This document shows, piece after piece, positions 16,663-26,598 of a DNA stretch of 64,000 bases. Source of the DNA: Alphaproteobacteria bacterium. Lineage in GTDB: Bacteria; Pseudomonadota; Alphaproteobacteria; JACAEB01. Position numbers and translations under genes: made by a program. The stretch is taken from positions 62,001-126,000 of the forward strand of contig JACKLE010000001.1 in the NCBI GenBank assembly GCA_024236075.1, given 5' to 3'. Positions within the stretch are counted from its first letter, which is position 1. Every line of letters begins with the position of its first letter. The notes under the pieces were generated by a model. The model was not told where the DNA came from and did not search any database. It saw only the letters and a program-made list of their open reading frames with translations.

Positions 16663-17706
16663 TCAGAGCGCCGGGTTGGGGCGTTCGCGGTGGATGGCGT
16701 CGATGCCCGCCGTCACCTCCTCCGGCAGATCGAGCGCGAAGGCGGCGAGGTTCTCCTCGAGCTGGGCAAGGCTCGTGGCGCCGAAAATGAGCGAGGTCAT
16801 GAAGGGCTTCTTCCTCGCATAGGCGAGCGACATCGCGCCGGGGCTGAGGCCGTGCTTGCGCGCGAGCGCGACATATTTGTCGATGATGGCCTCCGTACCC
16901 GGATTTTCATAGCGCTGCAGCCGGTCGAAAAGCTGCTTGCGCGAGCCCTGCGGCAGGGCGCCGCCCTGATACTTGCCGGTGAGATAGCCCTGGGCGAGCG
17001 GCGAATAGGCGAGGAGGCCGACATCCTCGCGGATCGCGACCTCGGCCAGCGCCATCTCGAAGGAGCGCGCGAGAAGGCTGTAGGCGTTCTGGATCGAGGC
17101 GATGCGCGGGAGGCCCCGCGCCTCCGACGCCATCACATATCGCATCGCGCCCCAGGCGCTCTCGTTCGACACGCCGACCGCACGGATCTTGCCCTGCGCG
17201 ACGAGCTCGCCGAAGGCCGCGAGCGTCTCCTCGATCGAGACCTCGTCCGGCGCGGGCGCCACGGCCGCCGGCACGCCGAAGGTCTTCATGGGGCGGTCGG
17301 GAAAATGGAGCTGGTAGAGATCGATGTAGTCCGTCTGCAGACGCTTCAGGCTCTTCTCGACGGCCTCGTGGATTTGCCGTCGGTTGGGGCGCGTCTCGCC
17401 GCCGGCATCGCGCAGATAGCCGAAATGCGTCGCGCGCCCCACGACCTTGGTCGCGATGACGACCTTGTCGCGGTTGCGCCGCGCCTTGATCCACGTTCCG
17501 ATGATGCGTTCGCTCGCGCCCTGCGTCTTCTCGATGGGCGGCACGGGATAGGTCTCGGCGACGTCGAGGAAATTGATGCCTGCGGCGAGCGCGGCATCCA
17601 TGATCGCATGGCCCTCCGCCTCGCTGTTCTGCTGACCGAAGGTCATGGTTCCGAGGCAGGCCTCGGTCACCTTGATCCCGGTGCGGCCAAGCGGGTTCAG
17701 TCTCAT
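16663..17706 (-). CDS. aldo/keto reductase
   Basis: A 347-residue NADPH-dependent reductase with a TIM-barrel fold. The catalytic tetrad is visible: Asp48 and Tyr53 in NFLDVAETYP, Lys87 in VVIATKVVG, and His134 in DLYQLHFPDRP. It resembles the Tas/YajO-type group that acts on aldehydes and sugars; the substrate is not known. Its start overlaps the stop of tesA by 4 bases (ATGA), so the two are co-transcribed. Confidence 0.92.
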   Translation of the reverse strand: MRLNPLGRTGIKVTEACLGTMTFGQQNSEAEGHAIMDAALAAGINFLDVAETYPVPPIEKTQGASERIIGTWIKARRNRDKVVIATKVVGRATHFGYLRDAGGETRPNRRQIHEAVEKSLKRLQTDYIDLYQLHFPDRPMKTFGVPAAVAPAPDEVSIEETLAAFGELVAQGKIRAVGVSNESAWGAMRYVMASEARGLPRIASIQNAYSLLARSFEMALAEVAIREDVGLLAYSPLAQGYLTGKYQGGALPQGSRKQLFDRLQRYENPGTEAIIDKYVALARKHGLSPGAMSLAYARKKPFMTSLIFGATSLAQLEENLAAFALDLPEEVTAGIDAIHRERPNPAL

Positions 17707-18341
17707 GGGCTCGCCCCCCCTTCCTGTGCGTCGATGAGTCGTATCGCGTAGGGCAGCATGCGCCGCACGATGGCGGCGACCCCGTCCGCGTTCGGATGGA
17801 TGCCGTCGCGCTGGTTCAGGTCCGCTTCCGCCGCGACGCCGTCGAGGAAGAAGGGATAGAGCGCGACGTCGTAGCGCTCGGCAAGGCGCGGATAGATCGC
17901 GGCGAACTGCGATCCGTATTCGGGGCCGAGATTGGGCGGCGCGAGCATGCCGGCCAGAAGCACCTCGATGTGCCTGTCCTTCAGCTTGCGGAGAATCTCG
18001 TCGAGATTCGCCTCCGTCTGGGCCGGAGCGAGGCCTCTCAGCGCGTCGTTCGAGCCGAGCTCGACGATGGCGTGCGTGACCTCGCCTCCTCCGATGAGCC
18101 AGTCGAGGCGCGCAAGCCCCCCGGCCGAGGTGTCGCCCGAGACGCCGCCATTGACGATGCGCGCCGGGTGGCCGGCGTCGGCCAGCGCGCGCGAGAGCTG
18201 CGCGGTGAAGCCGTCCGCCTCGTCGAGCCCATAGCCCGCGGTCAGGCTCGTCCCGAGCGCGAGGATGACGGGCTCGGCCCGGGCATTGGGGCGGGCGGCG
18301 AGGAGCATCAGGGCGGCGAGGACGGCGGGAAGCGCACGCAT
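17703..18341 (-). CDS. tesA: periplasmic arylesterase / lysophospholipase (GDSL family)
   Basis: A 212-residue SGNH hydrolase with a signal peptide (residues 1-22). Block I is ALGTSLTAGYG (Ser at 32), block III is ELGSNDALRG, and block V is DGIHPNADGV with catalytic Asp and His. TesA-type enzymes cleave acyl esters and thioesters in the periplasm. As in Escherichia coli, the gene is divergent from an ABC ATPase/permease pair (ybbA-ybbP). It is followed directly by the aldo-keto reductase. Confidence 0.92.
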   Translation of the reverse strand: MRALPAVLAALMLLAARPNARAEPVILALGTSLTAGYGLDEADGFTAQLSRALADAGHPARIVNGGVSGDTSAGGLARLDWLIGGGEVTHAIVELGSNDALRGLAPAQTEANLDEILRKLKDRHIEVLLAGMLAPPNLGPEYGSQFAAIYPRLAERYDVALYPFFLDGVAAEADLNQRDGIHPNADGVAAIVRRMLPYAIRLIDAQEGGASP

Positions 18342-18403
18342 GGCGCCTTCATCTGAGGACCCGGCGCGCGGAAGTCAAACGCCAGGCGGTTGCCAAGGAG
18401 GGC

Positions 18404-19167
<764 letters not shown>

Positions 19168-19171
<4 letters not shown>

Positions 19172-21699
19172 GGCCGCTGCCGCTCGCGCTTCGCCTCGCC
19201 GCCCGCGAGCTCCGGGGCGGGCTCTCCGGCTTTCGCATCTTTCTCGCCTGCCTCGCGCTCGGCGTCGCGGCGATCGCGGCGGTCGGCTCGATGCGCTCGG
19301 CATTCATCGCCGGCATCGCCGAGGAGGGGCGCACCCTTCTCGGCGGGGATGTCGAGGTCGAGATCACGCATCGTCCCGCCGACGGCGACGAGGCCGCCTG
19401 GCTCCGCGCGCAGGGCGAGGTCTCGGAGATCCTCATGATGCGGGCCATCGCGCGGCGCGCCGACGGCGCCAAGACGAGCCTCGTCGAGCTCAAGGCCGTG
19501 GACGGCGCCTATCCGCTCTACGGCGCGGTGGCAACGCGGGCCGGCATCGGCCTCGCCGAAGCGCTCGCCGACCGCGACGGGCGCCCGGGCGTCCTCGTCG
19601 AGGAGGCGCTCGCGCGGCGCCTCGGCATCGCCGTCGGCGATCCGCTCGTCCTCGGCACGCTGACGCTCGAGCTGCGCGGACTGCTCGTCTCCGAGCCGGA
19701 CAGCCTCGCGGGCGGCTTCGCGCTCGGCCCGCGGCTCCTCGTCTCCGGCGAGGCGCTGATGCGCACGGGGCTCGTGCAGCGCGGAAGCCTCATCGAATAT
19801 CGCTATCGCGTCCGGCTGGCGCCCGAGACGACCAATGCCGAGGTCGGGCAATGGGTCGAGGCGCTGAAGGCGCGCTTCCCCGACGCCGAGTGGCAGGTGC
19901 GCGACCGGCGCAAGGCGGGTCGCAGCCTTTCGGGCATCATCGATCAGGTCACGGTCTTTCTGACCTTTGTCGGGCTCACGGCGCTCGTCGTCGGAGGCGT
20001 CGGCGTCGGCAATGCCGTCACCGGCTATCTCGACGGCCGGCGCGAGACCATCGCGACGTTGAAGACCTTGGGCGCGCCCTCGGGGCTCGTCTTCCGCATC
20101 TACCTCGCGCAGATCCTGGCGCTCGGCGCCGTCGGGATCGCGCTCGGCCTACTCGTCGGCGCGGCCCTGCCGCTCGCCGTCCTCGCCGCCTTCGCGGACA
20201 TCCTGCCGATCCCCTCGCGGCTCGGCCTCTATCCGCTGCCGCTCGCGCTCGCCGGGGTCTACGGACTTCTCACGGCCTTCGCCTTCACCGTGCTGCCCCT
20301 CGCCCGCGCGCGCGACGTTCCGGCGGCCGGGCTCTTCCGCGATCTCGTCGCGCCGGCGCGCGCGATGCCGGCGCGCAAATATCTCCTTGCGGCCGGCGCA
20401 GCCTTCGCGGCGCTTGCGGGGCTCTCCGTTCTCTTCGCCGAGGACCGCAGCTTCGCCGCCTGGTTCGTCCTCGGCGCCGCCGCCGTGTTCGCGGCATTGC
20501 GGCTCGCCGGCGAAGGGCTCAAGCGCCTGGCCCGCACGGCATCGCAAGGGCGCCGCGCGGATCTGCGCATCGCGCTCGCCAATCTGCACCGGCCGGGAGC
20601 CCCGACGGGCGCCGTCGTGCTCTCGCTCGGCCTCGGGCTCACGCTGCTCGTTACCGTCGCCCTCATCGACGGCAACATCGCCGCCCGGGTGAGGAACCAG
20701 CTTCCGGCGGGCGCGCCCTCCTTCTTCATCGTCGACATCCAGGCGGACCAGCTCGCGCCCTTCCTCGATCTCGCCCGGACGACGCCCGGCATTTCCGAGA
20801 TCGCGGCAGTGCCCAATCTCCGGGGGCGCGTCACGCGGCTCGACGGAGTGCCGGCGCTCGAGGCGACGATCGAGCCGGAGGGACGCTGGGCGCTGCGCGG
20901 CGACCGCGGCGTGACCTTCGCGGCGGAGCTGCCCGAAGGCACGAGCGTCGTCGCCGGCGAGTGGTGGCCGCCGGACTATTCCGGCCCGCCGCTCGTCTCG
21001 CTCGAGGACGAGCTCGCGCGGCGCCTCCATCTCGGCCTCGGCGACACGGTCACGCTCAACGTCCTCGGCCGCGAGATCACCTTCACCGTCGCCAATCTGC
21101 GCCGTCTCGACTGGGAGCGGCTGGGGATCAACTTCCTCTTCATCGCGGCGCCCGGCACGCTCGAGGCGGCGCGGCCGACCTATCTCGCGACGCTCGTCTC
21201 GACCATGGAGGCTGAGGAGCCCTTCCAGAAGGCGCTCATCGAGCACTTTCCCAACATCACCGCGGTGCGCGTGCGCGAGGCGCTCGCCTCGGTGAACGAG
21301 GTCCTGCAGGAGGCCTCGCTCGCCGTGCGGGCGACGAGCGCGGTGACGCTCCTCGCGGGCGTTCTCGTGCTGGCGGGAGCCCTCGCTGCCGGGCGCCGGC
21401 GCAGGCTCTACGATGCGGTGCTCCTGAAGGTGCTCGGGGCGCCGCGCGGACGCATCCTCAAGATGCTCGCGCTCGAATATCTCGTCCTCGGAATTGCGAC
21501 GGCGGCGCTCGCGGCCCTGGCGGGCGGGCTTGCGGCCTATTTCGTCGTGACCGGGGCGATGGAGACGTCCTTCGTCTTTCTGCCTTGGACCCTTGCCGCA
21601 ACCCTTGCGGGAGCGAGCCTCGCGACCGTTCTCATCGGCCTCTTCGGCACGGCCCATTCCCTCTCCGGCACACCGGCCCGCATCCTGCGCCACGCCTAG
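19168..21699 (+). CDS. ybbP: FtsX-like ABC permease (YbbP type)
   Basis: An 843-residue membrane protein with two FtsX domains: N-terminal span near residues 18-36, a periplasmic domain, a membrane block around 265-385 (TVFLTFVGLTALVVGGVGVGNAV...RRETIATLKTLGA), a central pair of spans, a second large periplasmic domain, and a final block with YDAVLLKVLGAPRGRILKMLALEYL. That double layout is typical of YbbP. It starts at ATG 19168 inside the ATPase stop (ATGA), so both are made together. Confidence 0.92.
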
Positions 21700-21800
21700 G
21701 GCCTTCGGGCCCTCCCTCGCTACCGGTTTTCCTTGAAAGGCGGGGACAATCGGCCAATATGCATCACGAGTTTCGGGAACAATCGCAGGGAGACCCCTCC

Positions 21801-22544
21801 ATGAGCGAATTCGACCGCGGCGCCGTACCGGCCCGCGCCGGCACACGGGAAGCCGTCGGCTACGACGCCGGCCTCAGGGCCTACATGCTCGGCGTCTACA
21901 ACTACATGCTGACCGGCCTCGCGATCACCGGATTTGTCGCGTTCGGCCTGTCGAAGATGCTCGTCGATTCCGACGGGCAGCTCACGCAGCTCGCGATGAC
22001 GCTCTTCGCCTCGCCGCTGCAATGGGTGGTCATGCTGGCGCCCTTCGCCTTCATTCTCGTCCTGAGCTTCGGCATTCAGCGCCTGTCCTCGGGAATGGCC
22101 GCGATCCTCTTCTTCGCCTTCTCGGCGGTGATGGGGGTTTCGCTCTCGACCATCTTCCTCGCCTACACCGGCTCCTCCATCGCGCAGGTGTTCTTCATCT
22201 CGGCGGCGCTCTTCGGCGCGATGAGCCTCTGGGGCTACACGACCAAGCGCGACCTCACGAGCATGGGCTCCTTCCTCTTCATGGGGCTCATCGGCATCGT
22301 GATCGCCTCGATCGTGAACCTCTTCCTGCATTCGAGCGCGCTCGACTTCGCGGTCTCGATCATCGGCGTCATCGTCTTCACGGGCCTGACCGCCTGGGAC
22401 ACCCAGCGCCTGAAGGAGTACTACCTCGCCGGCATGAGCGGCGAGATGCAGGCGAAGACCAGCGTCATGGGCGCGCTCTCGCTCTATCTCGACTTCATCA
22501 ACCTCTTCCTCATGCTCCTGCGCCTGATGGGCGACCGCCGCTAG
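21801..22544 (+). CDS. Bax inhibitor-1/YccA-family membrane protein
   Basis: A 247-residue protein with seven hydrophobic spans beginning at about residue 34 (YNYMLTGLAITGFVAFGL). The family core AILFFAFSAVMGVSLSTIFLAYTG and the C-terminal TAWDTQRLKEYY...ALSLYLDFINLFLMLLRL are clear. Bacterial BI-1 proteins conduct protons or calcium and guard membrane-protein quality; the role here is inferred from family only. A strong stem-loop at 22574-22599 closes the gene. Confidence 0.92.
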   Translation: MSEFDRGAVPARAGTREAVGYDAGLRAYMLGVYNYMLTGLAITGFVAFGLSKMLVDSDGQLTQLAMTLFASPLQWVVMLAPFAFILVLSFGIQRLSSGMAAILFFAFSAVMGVSLSTIFLAYTGSSIAQVFFISAALFGAMSLWGYTTKRDLTSMGSFLFMGLIGIVIASIVNLFLHSSALDFAVSIIGVIVFTGLTAWDTQRLKEYYLAGMSGEMQAKTSVMGALSLYLDFINLFLMLLRLMGDRR

Positions 22545-22573
22545 GCGGCCTAGCCCGAGGCTGCGACCTGCGG

Positions 22574-22599
22574 ACGCCCCGGACAACCCTCCGGGGCGT
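22574..22599 (+). terminator. stem-loop terminator after the BI-1 gene
   Basis: ACGCCCCGGA (22574-22583) pairs with TCCGGGGCGT (22590-22599) around CAACCC, a perfect 10-bp stem. A TTTT follows 6 bases later (TCACGGTTTT), so it fits an intrinsic terminator with an offset T-tract. It starts 30 bases past the stop codon. Confidence 0.65.
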
Positions 22600-22783
22600 T
22601 CACGGTTTTGCGCATTGCGGGGCTCCGGGGCCTCATGTTTAATCCGCGTTTGCTGCTTGGAATCCCGCGGGCCGGCAGGCCTGCGGGGTCTTGAGGGCTT
22701 GAGGCCGGAGGCCCCGGGGCACGATCGGGAGGGCCTTGCGCGCCGGGCCAAGCCGGGCGCCATCGCTGCGGGGCGAACTTCGA

Positions 22784-24109
22784 ATGCGCGTCATGACCGA
22801 TGAGTTCGGCAATGCCGTCACGACGGACCATGTCGCGACTGTGAAGGCGCTCGACGCCTATGCCGAGGAGTTCCTCGGCTATGGCGCCAACCTCCCCGCC
22901 ATCATCCAGGCGGCGGACGCCGATCCCGGCTGCGCCCTCGTCAACGCCCATGCCGCCATCGTCCACATGGCGCTCGAGGCGGCGAAGGGGCACCGCTCGG
23001 CAGCGCGCTACGTCGCGCGCGCCGAGGCCGCCGCGCCCCGCGCGAGCCGGCGCGAGCAGGCGGTCGTCGCCGCGGCGCGGGCCTGGCACGACGGACGCTA
23101 CGACGATCTGGTGGAGATCCATCGCCAGCTCGCCGAAGCGCATCCGAGCGACATCGTCGCGGCCAAATGGGGCCAGTACCACTGCTTCAACCGCGGCGCG
23201 GCCGAAGCCATGCTGCGGCTCGCCGAGGCGGTGCGGCCGGCCCACGAGGGCACGCGCTATTTCCAAGGGCTCTACGCCTTCGCGCTCGAGCAGACCGGGC
23301 GCCTCGCCGAGGCCGAAGCGGCCGGCCGGCGCGCCGTGGAGATCGAGCCGGCCGATCCCTGGGCCCACCACGCGATGGCCCACGTTCTCGAAAGCGCGGG
23401 GCGCACGGACGAAGGGCTCGACTGGCTCGCGCGCTTCTCGCCGACCTGGGCGGGCCGCGGCGTCTTCATCCGCGGGCATAATTGGTGGCACGTGGCGCTT
23501 CTGCGCCTCGACCGCGCCGAGAGCGAGGAGGCCCTGCGCATCTTCGACGAGCGGCTGTGGGGCGAATACCCGGAGTTCAGCCAGGAGCAGATCGGCGCGA
23601 TCTCCGCGCTCTGGCGCTTCGAGATGCGCGCGATGGAGGTCGGCGAGCGCTGGGCGCCCGTCGCCGCCAAGGTGCGCGAGCGCGAGTACGAGCACATCGA
23701 GCCCTTCCTCGACCTGCACTATCTCTACGCCCTCACCCGCGCGGGATTCGACCGCGAGGCGAGCGCCTTCCTCTCCTCGCTGGAGGCCCATGCGGCGCGC
23801 GTGCGTCCGGGCCTCTCCCATGCCTGGGCGGGCGTCGCGGTGCACGCCGCGCGCGGCGTCGCGGCCCATGCCCGCCGCCTCTACGAGCCGGCCTTCGAGG
23901 CGCTGAACCGCGTCATCGACCAGATGCAGGCGATCGGGGGAAGCCACGCGCAGCGCGACCTCTTTCTCGAGACCTGGCTCGACGCGCTGGTGCGCCTCGT
24001 CGGCGTCGAGCGGGCCGGCGAGCTGGTGCGCGACCGCCTCTCGCGCACGCCGCAGGTCGCCGCGCGCTCCCACCTCCTCGCGCGGCGCACGCGCCTCGCC
24101 TTCGCCTGA
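22784..24109 (+). CDS. TTC38-like tetratricopeptide repeat protein
   Basis: A 441-residue, all-helical protein. Repeated TPR-like helices are visible, for example YFQGLYAFALEQTGRLAEAEAAGRRAVEIEPADPWAHHAMAHVLESAGRTDEGLDWL, followed by HNWWHVALLRLDRAESEEALRIFDERLWG. The HxWWHxAL and AHVLE..GR signatures match the TTC38 family, found in animals and many proteobacteria, with no known function. The start is ATG 22784 or 22793. It is convergent with the DUF2794 gene (7-base gap). Confidence 0.8.
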   Translation: MRVMTDEFGNAVTTDHVATVKALDAYAEEFLGYGANLPAIIQAADADPGCALVNAHAAIVHMALEAAKGHRSAARYVARAEAAAPRASRREQAVVAAARAWHDGRYDDLVEIHRQLAEAHPSDIVAAKWGQYHCFNRGAAEAMLRLAEAVRPAHEGTRYFQGLYAFALEQTGRLAEAEAAGRRAVEIEPADPWAHHAMAHVLESAGRTDEGLDWLARFSPTWAGRGVFIRGHNWWHVALLRLDRAESEEALRIFDERLWGEYPEFSQEQIGAISALWRFEMRAMEVGERWAPVAAKVREREYEHIEPFLDLHYLYALTRAGFDREASAFLSSLEAHAARVRPGLSHAWAGVAVHAARGVAAHARRLYEPAFEALNRVIDQMQAIGGSHAQRDLFLETWLDALVRLVGVERAGELVRDRLSRTPQVAARSHLLARRTRLAFA

Positions 24110-24116
24110 GGCGGGG

Positions 24117-24503
24117 CTACTCGACCACCCGGAGCCGGCGCTTCTCGAAGACCTTGAGCACCTGCGCGAGGTCGTGGCCGCGCTTGACGATGAGGCCGCC
24201 CGGCGCCACGACGCAGTAGGCGCCCTGCTTCTGCGCGAGCTTGGGGCGCTTCTCGATGCGGTAGAGCGGCACCTCGGCGGCCCGGCGGAAGACCGAGAAG
24301 ACCGCGGCGTCCTTCAGATAGTCGATGGCGTAGTCGCGCCACTCGCCGGCGGCGACCATTCGGCCGTAGACGGAGAGAACCTGCGCGAGCTCGCCGCGCG
24401 AGAAGGCGACGAAGCCCAGGCTCGCGGCCGGCACCGGCGCCGGCGGCGGAGCGCCGAGCCCAGGGCGCGGGAAGGTGACGGGATCGCGCGGCGACATGGG
24501 CAA
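24117..24503 (-). CDS. DUF2794 domain protein
   Basis: A 128-residue protein with the DUF2794 core: FSRGELAQVLSVYGRMVAAGEWRDYAIDYLKDAAVFSVFRRAAEVPLYRIEKRPKL. The family is restricted mainly to alphaproteobacteria and its function is unknown. The N-terminal 30 residues are proline-rich and probably unstructured. It is read away from the Gld-like ABC operon across a 353-base gap that contains a TTAACCAT motif. Confidence 0.85.
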   Translation of the reverse strand: MPMSPRDPVTFPRPGLGAPPPAPVPAASLGFVAFSRGELAQVLSVYGRMVAAGEWRDYAIDYLKDAAVFSVFRRAAEVPLYRIEKRPKLAQKQGAYCVVAPGGLIVKRGHDLAQVLKVFEKRRLRVVE

Positions 24504-24594
24504 AGCATGGCGCCCCGGGTCCGACGGCGCAAGCGTCGCGCCACAAACTCGCCGTTATTCGACCCAACGCCCGCCCCAAAGGGCGGCCATCCTC

Positions 24595-24602
24595 TTAACC
24601 AT
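24595..24602. promoter_or_regulatory. candidate CtrA half-site
   Basis: TTAACCAT matches the 8-base CtrA recognition element used by this cell-cycle regulator in alphaproteobacteria. It lies in the 24504-24856 gap between the divergent DUF2794 gene and the Gld-like operon. Apart from a nearby GCCC/GGGC stem, the gap shows no gene. A single 8-mer is weak evidence. Confidence 0.3.
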
Positions 24603-24856
24603 CGGCTGGCCCGTCGTGGAGTCGTGGACCCGGCACACTCAGCCCCCCCAGCCCCACCGTGGAAAGCGCCCCGGCGGGCCAGCCGGCCTTCCTCCCTAGA
24701 AAGCCACCTGCGCCCGGCGGCTCGTCCGTCGGGCTCTTTTTTCCGGCCCGCCTTTCCCGTCCAGCGCCCCCTTGAGTTCGGGGTCGTTATCTTCTAACAG
24801 AGGGCTCCCCCCGCGCCTCGGACGAGAAAACTCGCCGACCAGCCTCAGCGCCTCGC

Positions 24857-25852
24857 ATGACCGCCCATATCGAGATCCAAGGCCTGACCAAGGAGTTCGG
24901 CCCGTATCGGGCCGTCAACGGCCTCACCTTTTCCGTCGCGAAGGGGGAGGTTCTCGGCTTTCTCGGGCCGAACGGCGCGGGCAAGTCCACGACCATGCGC
25001 ATGATCACGGGCTACCTCACGCCGACCTCGGGCAGCGTGCGCGTGCTCGGGCACGACATCGTCGAGGAGCGCCTCGCCGCGCAGCAGCATATCGGCTATC
25101 TGCCGGAGGGCGCGCCCGCCTATGGCGACATGACGGCGGGCGAGTTCCTGCGCTTCGGGGCGGCCGCGCGAGGGCTCTCGCGCGAGGCCGCCGAGAAGGC
25201 GGTCGCCGGCGCCGCGGCGAAGACGCAGCTCGCGAGCGTGCTCGACCGCCCGATCGAGACGCTCTCGAAGGGCTTCAAGCGGCGCGTCGGGCTCGCCCAG
25301 GCCATCCTGCACGATCCGCCCGTGCTCATCATGGACGAGCCGACCGACGGCCTCGATCCCAACCAGAAATTCGCCGTGCGCCGCCTCATCGAGAGCATGG
25401 GCCGCGACAAGGCCATCATCATCTCGACGCACATCCTCGAGGAGGTGGAGGCGGTGTGCACGCGCGCGCTCATCATCGACCGGGGGCGGATCGTCGCCGA
25501 CGGCCGGCCCGCCGAGCTGATGGCGCGCTCGTCCTTCCACAATGCCGTGACGATCGAGGTGCCGGGGGACCGGGCCGGCGAGGCGAAGGCCTCGGTGCTC
25601 TCCCTCCACGGCGTCGCGGAGGTGCGCGAGCGCCGCCTCAAGTCTGGCGCGGTGCGTCTGACCGCCATGCCCGCCAGGGGCACCGATCAGCTCGTCGAGG
25701 CCGTAGGCGCGGTCGTGCGCGCGCGGGGCATCGCGACGAGCGCCCTCTTCGCCGAGGAGGGCCGTCTCGACGAGGTCTTCCGCACTCTGACGACGTCCGA
25801 TGCCCTCGCGACGTCGCCGGGCGCGGCGGACGCCTCCGAAGGTGCCCCATGA
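24857..25852 (+). CDS. ABC transporter ATP-binding protein, GldA-like
   Basis: A 331-residue ATPase. Walker A is GPNGAGKSTTMRMI near residues 37-50; the signature region reads LSKGFKRRVGLAQA, and Walker B is LIMDEPTDGLDPNQ. The degenerate LSKG signature and the roughly 90-residue C-terminal extension fit the GldA/NatA-type exporters. It is the first gene of a four-gene operon with a permease, a Gld-type auxiliary protein and a DUF4340 protein; it overlaps the permease start by 4 bases. Confidence 0.9.
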   Translation: MTAHIEIQGLTKEFGPYRAVNGLTFSVAKGEVLGFLGPNGAGKSTTMRMITGYLTPTSGSVRVLGHDIVEERLAAQQHIGYLPEGAPAYGDMTAGEFLRFGAAARGLSREAAEKAVAGAAAKTQLASVLDRPIETLSKGFKRRVGLAQAILHDPPVLIMDEPTDGLDPNQKFAVRRLIESMGRDKAIIISTHILEEVEAVCTRALIIDRGRIVADGRPAELMARSSFHNAVTIEVPGDRAGEAKASVLSLHGVAEVRERRLKSGAVRLTAMPARGTDQLVEAVGAVVRARGIATSALFAEEGRLDEVFRTLTTSDALATSPGAADASEGAP

Positions 25853-26583
25853 TGCGCATCTGGCCGGTCTTCCGCCGCGAGCTCGTCGGCTATTTCGCGA
25901 CCCCGCTCGCCTACGTCTTCATCGTGATCTTCCTCTTCGCGATGGGCGCCTCGACCTTCTATCTCGGCAATTTCTACGAGGGGCGCACGGCAAACCTCGA
26001 GCGCTTCTTCCTCTTCCATCCCTGGCTCTACCTCTTCCTCATGCCGGCGCTCGCCATGCGTCTGTGGGCGGAGGAGAAGAAAACCGGAACGATCGAGATT
26101 CTCATGACGCTGCCCATCCCGGCCTGGGCGAGCGTGATGGGAAAGTTCCTCGCCGCCTGGGCGTTCTCCGGCATCGCGCTCGCGCTGACCTTCCCGATGT
26201 GGATCACGGTCAACATCCTCGGCGAGCCGGACAACGGCGTCATTCTCGCGAGCTATATCGGCAGCTTCTTCATGGCCGGCGGCTATCTCGCCATCGGCTC
26301 CTGCCTCTCCGCCGCGACCAACAATCAGGTGATCGCCTTCGTCGTGTCGATCGTCGTCTGCTTCCTCTTCACCGTGAGCGGCCTGCCGCTGGTGCTGCAG
26401 GTGGCGCAGGCCGTGCTTCCGACGCCGGTCGTCTCGGCCATCGCCTCCTTCTCCTTCCTCACGCGTTTCGAGGCGATCGCGGAAGGCGTCATCGACCTCC
26501 GGGACGTCATCTACTTCGCCTCGCTCATCCTCCTCTGGCTCGGCATCAACGTGGCGCTTCTCGAGCGCGCGCGGGCCGGCTGA
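25849..26583 (+). CDS. ABC-2 type permease, GldF-like
   Basis: A 244-residue membrane protein with six expected spans. It starts RIWPVFRRELVGYFATPLAYVFIVIFLF, and the ALAMRLWAEEKKTGTIEILMTLPI motif on the first cytoplasmic loop is the hallmark of GldF/CcmB-type exporters. ATG 25849 overlaps the ATPase stop; a second ATG follows at once. Homologues in Bacteroidetes serve gliding, but in proteobacteria the exported substrate is unknown. Confidence 0.9.
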   Translation: MMRIWPVFRRELVGYFATPLAYVFIVIFLFAMGASTFYLGNFYEGRTANLERFFLFHPWLYLFLMPALAMRLWAEEKKTGTIEILMTLPIPAWASVMGKFLAAWAFSGIALALTFPMWITVNILGEPDNGVILASYIGSFFMAGGYLAIGSCLSAATNNQVIAFVVSIVVCFLFTVSGLPLVLQVAQAVLPTPVVSAIASFSFLTRFEAIAEGVIDLRDVIYFASLILLWLGINVALLERARAG

Positions 26584-26598
26584 CAGCGGACACGCGAC

